DNA from: Vagococcus allomyrinae
Lineage (GTDB): Bacteria; Bacillota; Bacilli; Lactobacillales; Vagococcaceae
NCBI RefSeq assembly: GCF_017829975.1
Contig: NZ_JAEEGA010000001.1
Coordinates: forward strand, 531,373 to 595,372
DNA: 64,000 nucleotides
Direction of reading: 5' to 3'
In this document: positions 33,884 to 42,909 of the stretch, in pieces
Numbering within the stretch: the first letter of the stretch is position 1
How the letters are laid out: each line of letters begins with the position of its first letter
Notes under the pieces: model-generated
Database searches by the model: none
Told to the model about the DNA's origin: nothing
What the model saw: the letters and a program-made list of their open reading frames with translations, nothing else
Position numbers and translations under genes: made by a program

Positions 33884-34801
33884 TTAGTTCAATTTTTTTT
33901 GAGCTTTTTGGGTGTTGGCAAAATGAAGTTTGGCATATTTTCCCAGTAGCTCCATGCCACCTCGTTTCAGCAATTTTGCACCAGCTACATCAGATTTAGG
34001 CCCTGCCCCTGAAGGGATAACCATCTTTAGTTCTTTACTCGCTTGATCTAAGGCATCTAAAAAACTAGCTCGACAGATGATGGAGGCTGCTGCAACAGAT
34101 AAGTGATACTGTTCGCCTTTAGTGGTAAAATAAATTTTTTCCTTTACTTGATTTTTTTCACGGGCTAAATGCTTCCGATAGTTGCTCTCAGGTGTAAATT
34201 GATCGATTAAGATTCCTTCAGGTTTGATCGGGGCAATTTTTTGTAGTAATAAGAAAATTGCTTGATTGTGTAAAGCGACTTTCATGCGGTTGACATTATA
34301 GTCAGGTTGAATGCGATTGTATTTTTCAGGCGTCACAATCAACTCATGGTAAGGAACAGCTAGTTTTAGGTCATCGGCAATTAAGCGGATTTGTTTATCC
34401 GTCAGTTCTTTGGAATCGCGGACTCCCAGTTCTTTTAACAGGGGCATTTGGTTTTTTTCAACATAGGTAGCGCAAACTACCACAGGGCCAAAGTAACTGC
34501 CGTTTCCGACTTCATCGCTACCAATGACAGACCAAGAAGCAAAATCTTTCGGCAGGCTATTGTTGGCGGTAGTTTTTTTAGCTGGAGAACTTAGACTATT
34601 TCCCCACTTGCTGGCTTCGATTTCAGCGCCGTCCCCTTGGAACATAACTTTTCCTGAAGTGTAGGCGGTAATCGTGACATTGCCAACTTTCGCGGAAAAC
34701 TCAGCGTAAGGTGGGGTTTTTGCTTTAATACTTCCTTGATAGTGGGCCGCCATTTTTTTGATGGTAGCTGGTGACACTTTTATAACGCTTGAATTTGCCA
34801 T
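33884..34801 (-). CDS. rnhC: Ribonuclease HIII
   Basis: 305-residue RNase H type 2 enzyme of the HIII branch, which cuts RNA in RNA-DNA hybrids. The N-terminal TBP-like substrate-binding domain of HIII occupies residues ~1-85. The catalytic domain begins with SVIGSDEVGNGSYFGPV (near residue 94; Asp and Glu of the DEVG motif), then GVRDSKELTD (near 125) and AAASIICRASFLDAL (near 240). ATG 34801 has AAGGGAAT upstream. Divergent from zapA, as in Bacillus. Confidence 0.95.
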   Translation of the reverse strand: MANSSVIKVSPATIKKMAAHYQGSIKAKTPPYAEFSAKVGNVTITAYTSGKVMFQGDGAEIEASKWGNSLSSPAKKTTANNSLPKDFASWSVIGSDEVGNGSYFGPVVVCATYVEKNQMPLLKELGVRDSKELTDKQIRLIADDLKLAVPYHELIVTPEKYNRIQPDYNVNRMKVALHNQAIFLLLQKIAPIKPEGILIDQFTPESNYRKHLAREKNQVKEKIYFTTKGEQYHLSVAAASIICRASFLDALDQASKELKMVIPSGAGPKSDVAGAKLLKRGGMELLGKYAKLHFANTQKAQKKLN

Positions 34802-35118
34802 GGTGGTATTCCCTTCTTTTCATAATGAAGCTCTGCTTCTATTCTAAACAATTTTGTTAGAAATCTCAAATGACATAATTGGGTTTGTAAATTCATTTAA
34901 TCTAATTTATAATAGATAAAGGTTTAAAATAAGCATAAATCAAGGTTTTTCATTCAATTATTGGCAAAATAAATGGTAAACTATGGCTAGATAGAGTTTG
35001 CGCACAGATATGTCTTCCCTAGGAGTTGTCTAAATGGGAGGTAAAGGAAAGATCTGATTGGCTTTAGTTGACCATTAGTTAATAGGATATCGATAGATAG
35101 AATAATGGAGGATTCGTC
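34802..35118. other. Divergent region rnhC / zapA with zapA promoter and long leader
   Basis: No gene seen. A near-consensus promoter for zapA lies at 34885-34913. The remaining ~200 bases form a leader for zapA without a recognised riboswitch; a possible pairing of TCCC near 35012 with GGGA near 35036 is weak. Confidence 0.5.
34885..34913 (+). promoter_or_regulatory. zapA-cvpA promoter
   Basis: TTGTAA (34885-34890), a 17-base spacer and consensus TATAAT (34908-34913). The distance to ATG 35119 implies a ~200-base leader. Confidence 0.65.
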
Positions 35119-35571
35119 ATGTCTCAAGAGAAAAAAAGATATAAAGCGAAAATCGCAAATAATACATATACGATAATTGGCAGTGAAAGTAAAACTCATA
35201 TGGACATTGTCACAGAACTTGCCAATGATCAATTGCAAGAAATTATGTCACTTTCACCTAATACTGATATATCGCAAGCGTCTATACTACTGGCAATTAA
35301 TTCCATCTCGGATCAATTGAAAAAAGAAGAAAAAATTATCTATTTAGAAAAAGAAATTAGTGAATTGAGAGAGAAAGTGAGACACGTTGAAGAGTTGGAA
35401 GCTCGATTGCAACGTTATGATGAAATGGAAAGCCAAGCAAGGAAAGCACTTGCCACGAATGGCAAAGAAACAGAGACTATCTCACCGGCCGATGTCCAAA
35501 AAATCATGAATCAACAAGTTATTGAAAAGATTCAACAGAATGCGGCAAAACTCTCCAATAAAAAAGGATAG
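35119..35571 (+). CDS. zapA: Cell division protein ZapA
   Basis: 150-residue FtsZ-associated protein that promotes Z-ring bundling. The N-terminal globular part has the ZapA pattern KRYKAKIANNTYTIIG and HMDIVTELANDQLQEIM (residues 6-45), then a long coiled coil (EKEISELREKVRHVEELEAR, near 78-97). The tail after ~110 is longer than in short ZapA proteins and ends in Lys/Asn-rich sequence. GGAGG precedes ATG 35119. cvpA follows after 45 bases, probably the same transcript. Confidence 0.9.
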   Translation: MSQEKKRYKAKIANNTYTIIGSESKTHMDIVTELANDQLQEIMSLSPNTDISQASILLAINSISDQLKKEEKIIYLEKEISELREKVRHVEELEARLQRYDEMESQARKALATNGKETETISPADVQKIMNQQVIEKIQQNAAKLSNKKG

Positions 35572-35616
35572 CGACGCTATTTAATAGAAAGACTCGAAAA
35601 GGAAAAGGTTGAATAT

Positions 35617-36162
35617 ATGTTAACAATTGTAATTATTATTGCGTTGGCAGTGGCTTTTTATACAGGCGCTCGACGTGGATTAGTCATGCAAATTATTTTA
35701 ACAGTGGGCTACATTTTGTCCTTGGCGATGGCTAAAAAGTATTATTTAATACTGGCCAATAAAATTGAACTCTTAGTACCTTATCCGGCACCTAATGCTG
35801 ATAGTAAACTAGTCTTTTTTGAAGGGGACAGTTTGTTTAAGCTCGATCAAGCTTTTTACGCAGGTTTAGCCTTCTTATTGATTTTATTCGTTGGTTGGCT
35901 GATTACGCGTTTTATCGGCATTTTATGCCACAACCTTACTTTTTTCCCATTAGTAAAACAAGTGAATATCCTTGGTGGTGGCATCTTAAGTTTTGTGATT
36001 GTCTATATGGGTATCTTTTTTGCGCTCTCGGTGTTAGCGATGATTCCTGTTGACTTTATTCAAAATCTGTTTAGAGGAAGCGGCATTGCTCGTTTTATTG
36101 TTGAGAGCACGCCATATTTTTCTAATCAAGTGGTTATCTGGTGGTTAAATACAGTTGGTTAA
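35617..36162 (+). CDS. cvpA: CvpA family membrane protein
   Basis: 181-residue membrane protein of the CvpA family (YshB in Bacillus). Four hydrophobic segments: residues 2-30, 33-50, 84-106 and 120-145 (NILGGGILSFVIVYMGIFFA). Family proteins are linked to colicin V production and envelope homeostasis in enterics; the role here is unknown. Start ATG 35617 with AAAGG upstream. It lies between zapA and mutS2, where Bacillus also carries polX; no polX is seen here. Confidence 0.9.
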   Translation: MLTIVIIIALAVAFYTGARRGLVMQIILTVGYILSLAMAKKYYLILANKIELLVPYPAPNADSKLVFFEGDSLFKLDQAFYAGLAFLLILFVGWLITRFIGILCHNLTFFPLVKQVNILGGGILSFVIVYMGIFFALSVLAMIPVDFIQNLFRGSGIARFIVESTPYFSNQVVIWWLNTVG

Positions 36163-36166
36163 CACA

Positions 36167-36195
36167 GGGCTGAACGGAAAAGGTTCAGCTTTTCT
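36167..36195 (+). terminator. zapA-cvpA terminator
   Basis: GCTGAAC (36169-36175) pairs with GTTCAGC (36183-36189), followed by TTTTC. Confidence 0.75.
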
Positions 36196-36284
36196 GCTGT
36201 AAAATAGAGATGGTTAAAAGTTGCTAGGGAGGTGTTTTCAGATTATAGCTGGAAACCGACCTTTGAAGAAATGGAAGTGAAGAA

Positions 36285-38651
36285 ATGAATCAGAAAATTT
36301 TAAAAACGTTAGAATTTGAAAAAATCAAAACGCTTTTAAGTGAATTGACTAGAACAGCCCTGGGACAAGAAGAAGTGCTGAACTTAGAACCCGTTAGTGA
36401 TCGCGAAGTAATTACTGGATGGCTGTTGGAAACAGAGGACGGAGCGAAAGTTTTACGCTTGCGCGGCGGTATTCCGATACCTAAACTGGAAAATATTCGC
36501 CCTCATATGAAACGAATTGAAATTGGTGCCATGCTCAATGGGATTGAAATTGCCCAAGTCGGTCGTGTATTGCAAACGACCTCAGAATTAACGCGCTTTT
36601 TTGGGGACTTGGCAGATGCGGAAATAGAGTTACATCGTCTTTATGAATGGGGAGAGCAAATGGTTACCATCCCTAGTTTGTCTCGTCGCATTCGCGAGTC
36701 GGTTGAGGAAGATGGGCGCATTACAGATGAGGCATCTCCGGAGTTAAAAACCATTCGTTCACAGATTAGACGGAGTGAACAGAGCATTCGGGAGCAGTTA
36801 GATGGCTTGATTCGTGGGAAAAATGCTAAGTACCTTAGTGACGCATTGGTGACCATGCGAAATGATCGTTACGTCATTCCAGTAAAAGCAGAATATCGCA
36901 GTGTTTTTGGTGGCGTCGTTCATGATCAAAGTGCATCTGGTCAAACGGTTTTTGTGGAACCGAAACAAGTGGTTGAATTAAATAATAAACTGCGTCAGCA
37001 TCAAATTGCTGAACGACAGGAGATTGAGCGGATATTGGCGGAGCTCTCTAATGAATTGGCCCCTTACCGTCAAGAGATTTTACATAATGCCTATGTTCTT
37101 GGTAAATTGGATTTTATTCAAGCGAAAGCGGAATTTGGGAAGAGATACGAGGCTGTTGTTCCCAAACTGAGTGAGGAAAAACATGTTCACTTGCACTTTG
37201 CACGTCATCCTTTGATTCCGATTGAGCAAGTTGTGGCCAATGATATTACAATTGGCAAAGAGTTTCAAGCCGTCCTGATTACCGGACCTAATACCGGTGG
37301 GAAGACGATTACCTTAAAAACCTTAGGCTTGTTACAACTTATGGGGCAGTCAGGCTTGCCGATTACAGCGGCGGAGGGAAGCACGATTGCTGTTTTTACT
37401 GGTATCTATGCTGATATTGGTGATGAACAGTCAATTGAACAAAATTTGAGTACCTTTTCATCTCATATGACCAATATTGTGGATATTTTGTCAAAAGTTG
37501 ACAGTGATAGTTTGGTGCTCTTTGATGAGTTAGGAGCGGGAACTGATCCACAAGAAGGAGCGGCTTTGGCCATTTCTATTCTGGACAATGTGGGAGCAAA
37601 AAGTGCTTATGTGATGGCTACGACTCACTATCCTGAATTAAAAGTTTATGGCTACAATCGGGCTGGCACTGTCAACGCTAGTATGGAGTTTGATGTGGAC
37701 ACATTAAGTCCAACATATAAACTATTAATTGGTGTGCCTGGACGCAGTAACGCCTTTGAAATCTCGAAACGTCTGGGATTAGATCACAGTGTCATTGAGG
37801 AAGCGAAGCAAATTATTGATGGTGAAAGTCAAGATTTGAATGAGATGATCGCTGACTTAGAAAACCGACGTAAAATGGCTGAAACAGAGTATTTGGAGCT
37901 TCGTCATTTCGTTGATGAGGCCCAACGTTTGCACCAGGAACTTGAGAATGCCTATGGCTATTTCTTTGAAGAACGAGAAAAGCAATTAGCTGCTGCCAAG
38001 CAAAAAGCCAATGAAATTGTTCGTGAGGCTGAAGAAAAGGCGGAAAATCTGATCAATGAGATTCGTCAAATGCAACTGGCTAGTGGTAATGGCAATGTGA
38101 AAGAGCATGAATTAATCGAAGCTCGTACCAAAATTGTTGATCTTTATCAAGATGAACAACAGCTAAAGAAAAATAAAGTTTTGCAAAAAGCCAAGGAACA
38201 GAAAAAATTTCAACCAGGTGATGATGTCATAGTTCAGACCTTTGGACAGCGGGGGACCTTGCTAGAAAAGATTGGCAATCGAGACTGGCAGGTTCAATTG
38301 GGAATTTTGAAAATGACTGTTAGTGAAGACGATATGACATTGTTGGCACCAGAGAAAGAAGCGGTGCAAAAGACAGTTGCCACAGTGCGAAATAGCGGCG
38401 GGCCGCGAGTGTCGACGCAGTTAGATTTGAGAGGACGTCGTTATGAAGATGCCCTTCAAGAAGTTGATCAGTATTTAGATGCGGCTATTTTGGCTGGCTA
38501 CTCTCAGGTGACGATTGTTCATGGTAAAGGAACAGGCGCGCTGAGAACTGGGATTACCGATTACTTAAAAAATCACCGCAGTGTGAAGAAATTTGAATTT
38601 GCGCCGTATAATCAAGGGGGCAGTGGCGCCACGATTGTTCAATTTAAGTAA
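36285..38651 (+). CDS. mutS2: Endonuclease MutS2
   Basis: 788-residue MutS2. It carries the MutS core and ATPase, with Walker A ITGPNTGGKT (near residue 333) and Walker B SLVLFDELGAGTDP (near 408), then long helical arms (near 510-640) and a C-terminal Smr nuclease domain (LDLRGRRYEDAL near 710, VTIVHGKGTGALRTG near 745). It lacks the mismatch-recognition domain of MutS. In relatives it suppresses recombination and, via Smr, rescues collided ribosomes. Start ATG 36285 after GGAAGTG. No clear terminator before trxA. Confidence 0.96.
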   Translation: MNQKILKTLEFEKIKTLLSELTRTALGQEEVLNLEPVSDREVITGWLLETEDGAKVLRLRGGIPIPKLENIRPHMKRIEIGAMLNGIEIAQVGRVLQTTSELTRFFGDLADAEIELHRLYEWGEQMVTIPSLSRRIRESVEEDGRITDEASPELKTIRSQIRRSEQSIREQLDGLIRGKNAKYLSDALVTMRNDRYVIPVKAEYRSVFGGVVHDQSASGQTVFVEPKQVVELNNKLRQHQIAERQEIERILAELSNELAPYRQEILHNAYVLGKLDFIQAKAEFGKRYEAVVPKLSEEKHVHLHFARHPLIPIEQVVANDITIGKEFQAVLITGPNTGGKTITLKTLGLLQLMGQSGLPITAAEGSTIAVFTGIYADIGDEQSIEQNLSTFSSHMTNIVDILSKVDSDSLVLFDELGAGTDPQEGAALAISILDNVGAKSAYVMATTHYPELKVYGYNRAGTVNASMEFDVDTLSPTYKLLIGVPGRSNAFEISKRLGLDHSVIEEAKQIIDGESQDLNEMIADLENRRKMAETEYLELRHFVDEAQRLHQELENAYGYFFEEREKQLAAAKQKANEIVREAEEKAENLINEIRQMQLASGNGNVKEHELIEARTKIVDLYQDEQQLKKNKVLQKAKEQKKFQPGDDVIVQTFGQRGTLLEKIGNRDWQVQLGILKMTVSEDDMTLLAPEKEAVQKTVATVRNSGGPRVSTQLDLRGRRYEDALQEVDQYLDAAILAGYSQVTIVHGKGTGALRTGITDYLKNHRSVKKFEFAPYNQGGSGATIVQFK

Positions 38652-38856
38652 TGAGCGCATCTCCAATCCAAATATTAGAGAAAACTAAAAAGCTTTGTTA
38701 TAATTAATAGTGTAAAGAGAGAAATTTAGTTTAAAGGCGTTAGTTTTTAGACTGACTTCCAGAAGGACAGCTTAAGCTTATTGTTGTTGCGTGTTGATTT
38801 AGTGTGGATGGAAGCGTGTAGGCTGAAAGAGCATTTCGAAATAGGAGGAAATATTT

Positions 38857-39165
38857 ATGGTAAAAACAGTAACAGATAATAGCTTTGCAACTGACACGAA
38901 CAGTGGGGTTGTTTTAGTAGACTTTTGGGCCACTTGGTGTGGTCCATGTCGGATGCAAGGACCGATCATTGATGAATTAGCAGGAGAAATGACCAGCGTG
39001 ACATTTGCAAAAATGGATGTGGATGAAAATCCAGCGACAGCTGCTCAATTTGGGATTCAAAGTATTCCAACCTTGCTAGTTAAAAAAGATGGCGAAGTTG
39101 TTGAAACCTTAGTTGGTCTTCATCGTAAAGAACAACTAAGCTCAATTTTAAGCAAATACGCTTAG
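38857..39165 (+). CDS. trxA: Thioredoxin
   Basis: 102-residue classical thioredoxin, a general disulfide reductase. The active site is DFWATWCGPCRMQGP (near residues 25-39) and the cis-proline is in IQSIPTLLV (near 70). AGGAGG lies 8 bases before ATG 38857. A TATAAT at 38699-38704 suggests its own promoter. It follows mutS2, as in Bacillus and many Firmicutes, and ends in a strong terminator. Confidence 0.97.
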   Translation: MVKTVTDNSFATDTNSGVVLVDFWATWCGPCRMQGPIIDELAGEMTSVTFAKMDVDENPATAAQFGIQSIPTLLVKKDGEVVETLVGLHRKEQLSSILSKYA

Positions 39166-39175
39166 TTATCATTGG

Positions 39176-39212
39176 TAACCTGTGAATCTTTTGATTCGCA
39201 GGTTATTTGCTT
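39176..39212 (+). terminator. trxA terminator
   Basis: AACCTGTGAATC pairs with GATTCGCAGGTT (within 39177-39205) around TTTT; the following T content is modest. Confidence 0.75.
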
Positions 39213-39326
39213 TAAGGCGAGGTTTCAGTTATGATTTAAAAATAGCGGAAACCTTAATTATTGATGGTAGAAGTGGTCATTGTCCTGACAAATGGAGGAT
39301 GATGGAATGATGATGGAGGTGTCTTA

Positions 39327-39956
39327 GTGGAGTCAATTGGTAATGTATTTTGTGTAGGGCGGAATTATCAAGCCCATATTGAGGAGTTGGACAATCAGCG
39401 TCCAGAGGAGCCTGTTTGGTTTATGAAGCCGACTCACAGCGTCGTTTATTGTCAGGGAGATCAACGGATTGTTTTACCAAAGGAACAGGGAGACGTTCAT
39501 TATGAAATAGAGCTAGTCGTTCAAATGAAGGCTGATTATACACCAGATCAACCCTTAGAGATGCTTCTTGGTTCAGTCGCGTTGGGTTTGGATTTGACAT
39601 TAAGAGACCTACAGAGCGATTTGAAAGCAAAGCGTTTACCTTGGCTACGAGCTAAAGGATTTAAAAATAGCGCAGTCTTAACAGAAGGCTTGCCATACAG
39701 CAGTTTAGAGGCTTTCGCTGATACGAATTTCCATTTGAAAATTAATGATCAAATCGTTCAAAACGGAAACACTCAACTGATGATTTTTAAATTAGAGGAG
39801 CTTCTGGCTAGTTGTTGGGAACAGTTTGATTTGAAGACTGGTGATCTTATTTTTACTGGTACACCAGCAGGAGTAGGGGCTTTAGCTGATGGTGACAAAG
39901 TCGAAATGTACCTAAACGATGGCTGTTTAGGTGAGTTTACGGTAGGATTGAAATAG
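39327..39956 (+). CDS. Fumarylacetoacetate hydrolase (FAH) family protein
   Basis: 209-residue FAH-fold hydrolase; relatives act on acylpyruvates or oxaloacetate. Visible are FCVGRNYQAHIEEL at the N-terminus (near 8-21), the metal-binding DVHYEIELVVQM (near 55-66; Glu-x-Glu), LGLDLTLRDLQ (near 91) and GDLIFTGTPAGVG (near 171-183), all family hallmarks. The exact substrate is unknown. The start is GTG 39327, with GGAGGTG 5-7 bases upstream; the ATGs before it run into TAG after a few codons. Monocistronic, with a terminator. Confidence 0.93.
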   Translation: MESIGNVFCVGRNYQAHIEELDNQRPEEPVWFMKPTHSVVYCQGDQRIVLPKEQGDVHYEIELVVQMKADYTPDQPLEMLLGSVALGLDLTLRDLQSDLKAKRLPWLRAKGFKNSAVLTEGLPYSSLEAFADTNFHLKINDQIVQNGNTQLMIFKLEELLASCWEQFDLKTGDLIFTGTPAGVGALADGDKVEMYLNDGCLGEFTVGLK

Positions 39957-40003
39957 GTTATCGGTTTGGTTAATTTCCTAAGAAAATGTGAATCAAGGAG
40001 AAT

Positions 40004-40052
40004 TAGGTGTCTGTGTTTAACTTTTGAGTTAAACGCAGGCGTCTTTTTTTTG
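40004..40052 (+). terminator. FAH gene terminator
   Basis: GTGTCTGTGTTTAAC (40007-40021) pairs with GTTAAACGCAGGCGT (40028-40042), followed by a T8 run. About 13-15 bp including G-T pairs. Confidence 0.88.
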
Positions 40053-40089
40053 CTTCTTTCACTTTGGGGTTAACGATAAAGTTAAATTC

Positions 40090-40128
40090 TTGAAAGCGCT
40101 TGACAAGGCTGTTGAACTGGTATATATT
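40090..40128 (+). promoter_or_regulatory. GH2 promoter with overlapping cre-like sequence
   Basis: TTGACA (40100-40105), a 17-base spacer and TATATT (40123-40128), a near-perfect promoter. TTGAAAGCGCTT (about 40090-40101) overlaps the -35 and resembles half or more of a CcpA cre site; the 3' half deviates (CTTGACA). A palindrome AACAGCTGTT (40135-40144) lies at the expected transcription start. Confidence 0.6.
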
Positions 40129-40177
40129 ATTTTTAACAGCTGTTTAGTAGATTTTTTAGTAAAAAGATTATTAGTGT

Positions 40178-40197
40178 GTTTTACTTTTTAGTTAAAC
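40178..40197. promoter_or_regulatory. Candidate operator before the first GH2 gene
   Basis: GTTTTACT-TTTT-AGTTAAAC, inverted repeat with 7 of 8 matching pairs, between the promoter and the GH2 start. GTTAA-type half sites recur before the sugar-transport operon. Confidence 0.4.
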
Positions 40198-40210
40198 AAG
40201 GAGGAATAAG

Positions 40211-41956
40211 ATGAATATCATAAGCAATGGACACCCACGACCACAAATGGCTCGGGAAGATTGGCTGCTTTTAGATGGTGAGTGGTCATTTAAATTTGAT
40301 CGAAATGATGAGGGGCTGAAGAAAAAATGGTTTCAGCGATGGACGACTTCTGAAAAGATTAACGTGCCATTCACCTATGAGACAGAGTTAAGCGGCATTC
40401 ATCATGAAGAATTTGTCCCAGTCGTCTGGTACCAGAAAGAAGTCAAGGTGGAAGAGGGAAAGGCCTATTTGCTTCATTTTGAAGGTGTCGACTATGATAC
40501 TCAAGTTTGGGTCAATGGCGAAAAAATTGGCAATCATCAGGGGGCCTATAGTCGGTTTAGTTTTCAATTATTTGGTGAGACAGACAACATGACAATTGTT
40601 GTTCGAGTCGAAGATACACAATTGTGCTCACAGCCACGAGGCAAACAACGCTGGCTAAAAGATAACTTTGGGTGCTGGTATGTGCAAACGACAGGGATTT
40701 GGAAATCAGTTTGGTTAGAGCCAATTGCCACTAGCCATATTAGTGATATTAAGCTAACGCCAGAAATTGCTCAACAAAAAGTGGCATGTGAGATCCAACT
40801 AAATGACTATGATCGAAACAAAAGCTATGAAGTTAGGTCAACGATTTCCTTTGAAGGTAAAACTATTAGTAAAACGACTCATAGTTTGCCCCAGGAACTA
40901 AGCCACCTCAGTTTATCGGTAGTGGATCGAGAGGATACTGGTTGGGGACTTCACTTGTGGTCACCTGAAACCCCTAACTTATATGATTTGACATTAGAGT
41001 TAGTTGTCGATGATCAATCCGTTGATTGTGTGGCCAGCTATTTTGGGATGCGCTCGATCTCAATCGAAGGCTCCACTGTCTTATTGAATGGACATAATCT
41101 CTATCAAAGATTGATACTTGATCAAGGTTATTGGCAAGAATCCGGTATGACGCCACCCTCTTTAGAGTCCCTAGAAGTAGACATTCTGCGTATCAAGGAA
41201 ATGGGTTACAATGGTGTGCGAAAACATCAGAAAACGGAAGATGAGCGTTTCTTATATTTATGTGACAAACATGGGTTATTAGTTTGGTCTGAAATGGCAG
41301 CGACTTATGAATTTAATGACATGGCCATTGAAATGTTTACTGCTGAATGGTTAAAAGTTGTCAAACAGAATTACAATCACCCTTCGATTATTACTTGGGT
41401 CCCGTTTAATGAATCATGGGGAATTGGCAATATTTATGATGATGTTAAACAACAGAAGTTTACTGAAAGTATTTATTACCTGACAAAAGCGATTGATTCT
41501 CAGCGGCCAGTTATTACAAATGATGGATGGGTTCATACCATTTCTGACATCATTACGCTACATGATTATGAAGAAACGATTTCCCTGTTTAATAAGCGTT
41601 ATGAGGATAAAAATAAAATCATGACCAATCAGTTGATGTTTAACAAAGACTTTTATGCTTTTGCCAAAGGCTATCAATATAATGGACAGCCAATTATTGT
41701 CTCTGAGTTTGGTGGGATTGCTTTTACCAGTGAAGAAGGCTGGGGGTATGGGAACCAAGTGAAGGATGACCGTGAGTTTATGGAACGCTTCGACGAGATT
41801 CACCAAGCCATTCAAAATCTTGATTATGTTTCTGGCTATTGTTATACCCAGTTAACAGATGTTGAACAGGAGGTAAATGGTTTACTGACACCAGATCGCC
41901 AAGCAAAAGTTGACTTGAGTGATGTGAGAAGAATTAACGAGCGCCGTAAACATTAA
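40211..41956 (+). CDS. Glycoside hydrolase family 2 protein (GH2-A)
   Basis: 581-residue cytoplasmic GH2 enzyme (no signal peptide). N-terminal sugar-binding jelly-roll domain (HPRPQMAREDWLLLDGEWSF near residue 8; VWVNGEKIGNHQGAYSRFSF), a central immunoglobulin-like domain and a C-terminal TIM barrel. The predicted acid/base is Glu ~401 in VPFNESWG and the nucleophile Glu ~499 in VSEFGG. It also shares GYCYTQLTDVEQEVNGLL with its paralogue at 46773. It cleaves a beta-glycoside; which sugar cannot be told (galactoside, glucuronide, mannoside and arabinoside are all possible). GGAGG precedes ATG 40211. Promoter and operator suggest catabolite and substrate control. Confidence 0.93.
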   Translation: MNIISNGHPRPQMAREDWLLLDGEWSFKFDRNDEGLKKKWFQRWTTSEKINVPFTYETELSGIHHEEFVPVVWYQKEVKVEEGKAYLLHFEGVDYDTQVWVNGEKIGNHQGAYSRFSFQLFGETDNMTIVVRVEDTQLCSQPRGKQRWLKDNFGCWYVQTTGIWKSVWLEPIATSHISDIKLTPEIAQQKVACEIQLNDYDRNKSYEVRSTISFEGKTISKTTHSLPQELSHLSLSVVDREDTGWGLHLWSPETPNLYDLTLELVVDDQSVDCVASYFGMRSISIEGSTVLLNGHNLYQRLILDQGYWQESGMTPPSLESLEVDILRIKEMGYNGVRKHQKTEDERFLYLCDKHGLLVWSEMAATYEFNDMAIEMFTAEWLKVVKQNYNHPSIITWVPFNESWGIGNIYDDVKQQKFTESIYYLTKAIDSQRPVITNDGWVHTISDIITLHDYEETISLFNKRYEDKNKIMTNQLMFNKDFYAFAKGYQYNGQPIIVSEFGGIAFTSEEGWGYGNQVKDDREFMERFDEIHQAIQNLDYVSGYCYTQLTDVEQEVNGLLTPDRQAKVDLSDVRRINERRKH

Positions 41957-41991
41957 GAAAAGCTCATCTTTAATGACACAAGATGAGCCTT
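41957..41991 (-). terminator. Terminator of the ArsR-type regulator gene
   Basis: GCTCATCTT (41962-41970) pairs with AAGATGAGC (41980-41988); on the minus strand TTTTCTT follows. On the plus strand it may only weakly end GH2-A. Confidence 0.72.
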
Positions 41992-41997
41992 GCGTAC

Positions 41998-42909
41998 TTA
42001 ATCATCGATGTAGTAGAGATTTACTAGGATATCTTGGTCGTGATTGCCAAAACCTTTGCCAAAGAGTGTTAGCCCGCCGACATTTGGCGAGTCACTTTCA
42101 ACAGCAAATTTTAAGGTGATTAGGGAGTTCTGATCTAATTTAAGGTCGTTAATGGTGATGCTAGAGAAGGGTTCACCGTCCATACCAGAATCTAATGTGT
42201 TAATTCGCAAGTGTTTTAATAGACCGTACTGGCTGAACTGACTATTCCACCAAGTGGGGGTATAGCGTCCTCTTGTATCAGAGAAATTACCAGGCACTGT
42301 GTACACGCCGATTTTAATGTCGTTGATGTAGATGCTAATATCACTTGGCCAAACGTTATTTGACAAAGGAAACTCTGAGGAGAGTTCAAAACTAATTTCA
42401 AGCATCTCGGCGTGTTGATTATCTTGTAATAAGTTAGGAATCTTGTACTCGACAAAGCCTTTTGAGAACCACAACAAAGAGGCATTGACTCGGTCGCTGT
42501 CCATAAAATATTTTGGATCGTCAGGTTTACCGACGATGCTAGCGGTTGTGGCTAGGCCGCAAGTAGGATTGACGTCAAAATTAGTAAAATGCCCAAGTTT
42601 GAGCTCGGTTTTATGCAGATTAAATGCGTGATAGATTTTTTCCGGAAAACTGATGTGGATATCATCAACACTGAGGAAAACTAGTTTTTGAACCCCAGAT
42701 TTACCAGGCACTTTTTCAGATTTGATGATGTTAGCGGCTTCCATTTTTTGGATATGGCGAGTGATGATAGCGTTACTTAGATTAAGAGCAGTCGCTATTT
42801 CTGAGATGTTGCGTTTTTCTTTTCCTAATAGTTTGATGATGTTTAGCCGAGTTTCGCTGGCCAATACTTCATATACGGGTAATGAGTCTGTGCTAATATC
42901 TAGTTCCAT
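41998..42909 (-). CDS. ArsR-type HTH regulator with large C-terminal beta domain (COG4189-like)
   Basis: 303-residue transcriptional regulator. Residues ~10-75 form an ArsR-type winged helix (LASETRLNIIKLLGKEKRNI, then SEIATALNLSNAIITRHIQKM). The C-terminal ~200 residues look like a beta-rich ligand domain (WNSQFSQYGLLKHLRIN, GEPFSSITINDLKLD) with no metal-site cysteines of classical ArsR sensors, so it probably senses a sugar or derivative. Start chosen at ATG 42909, 5 bases after GGAGG; the upstream TTG overlaps that site. It lies between GH2-A and the transport operon, facing away from the latter, and is the likely regulator of both. Confidence 0.85.
   Translation of the reverse strand: MELDISTDSLPVYEVLASETRLNIIKLLGKEKRNISEIATALNLSNAIITRHIQKMEAANIIKSEKVPGKSGVQKLVFLSVDDIHISFPEKIYHAFNLHKTELKLGHFTNFDVNPTCGLATTASIVGKPDDPKYFMDSDRVNASLLWFSKGFVEYKIPNLLQDNQHAEMLEISFELSSEFPLSNNVWPSDISIYINDIKIGVYTVPGNFSDTRGRYTPTWWNSQFSQYGLLKHLRINTLDSGMDGEPFSSITINDLKLDQNSLITLKFAVESDSPNVGGLTLFGKGFGNHDQDILVNLYYIDD

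Noticed and set aside
40007..40042. GTTTAAC ... GTTAAAC as an operator
   Set aside because: It is the stem of the FAH terminator with a T8 tail; similarity to the candidate operator at 40178 may be coincidental.
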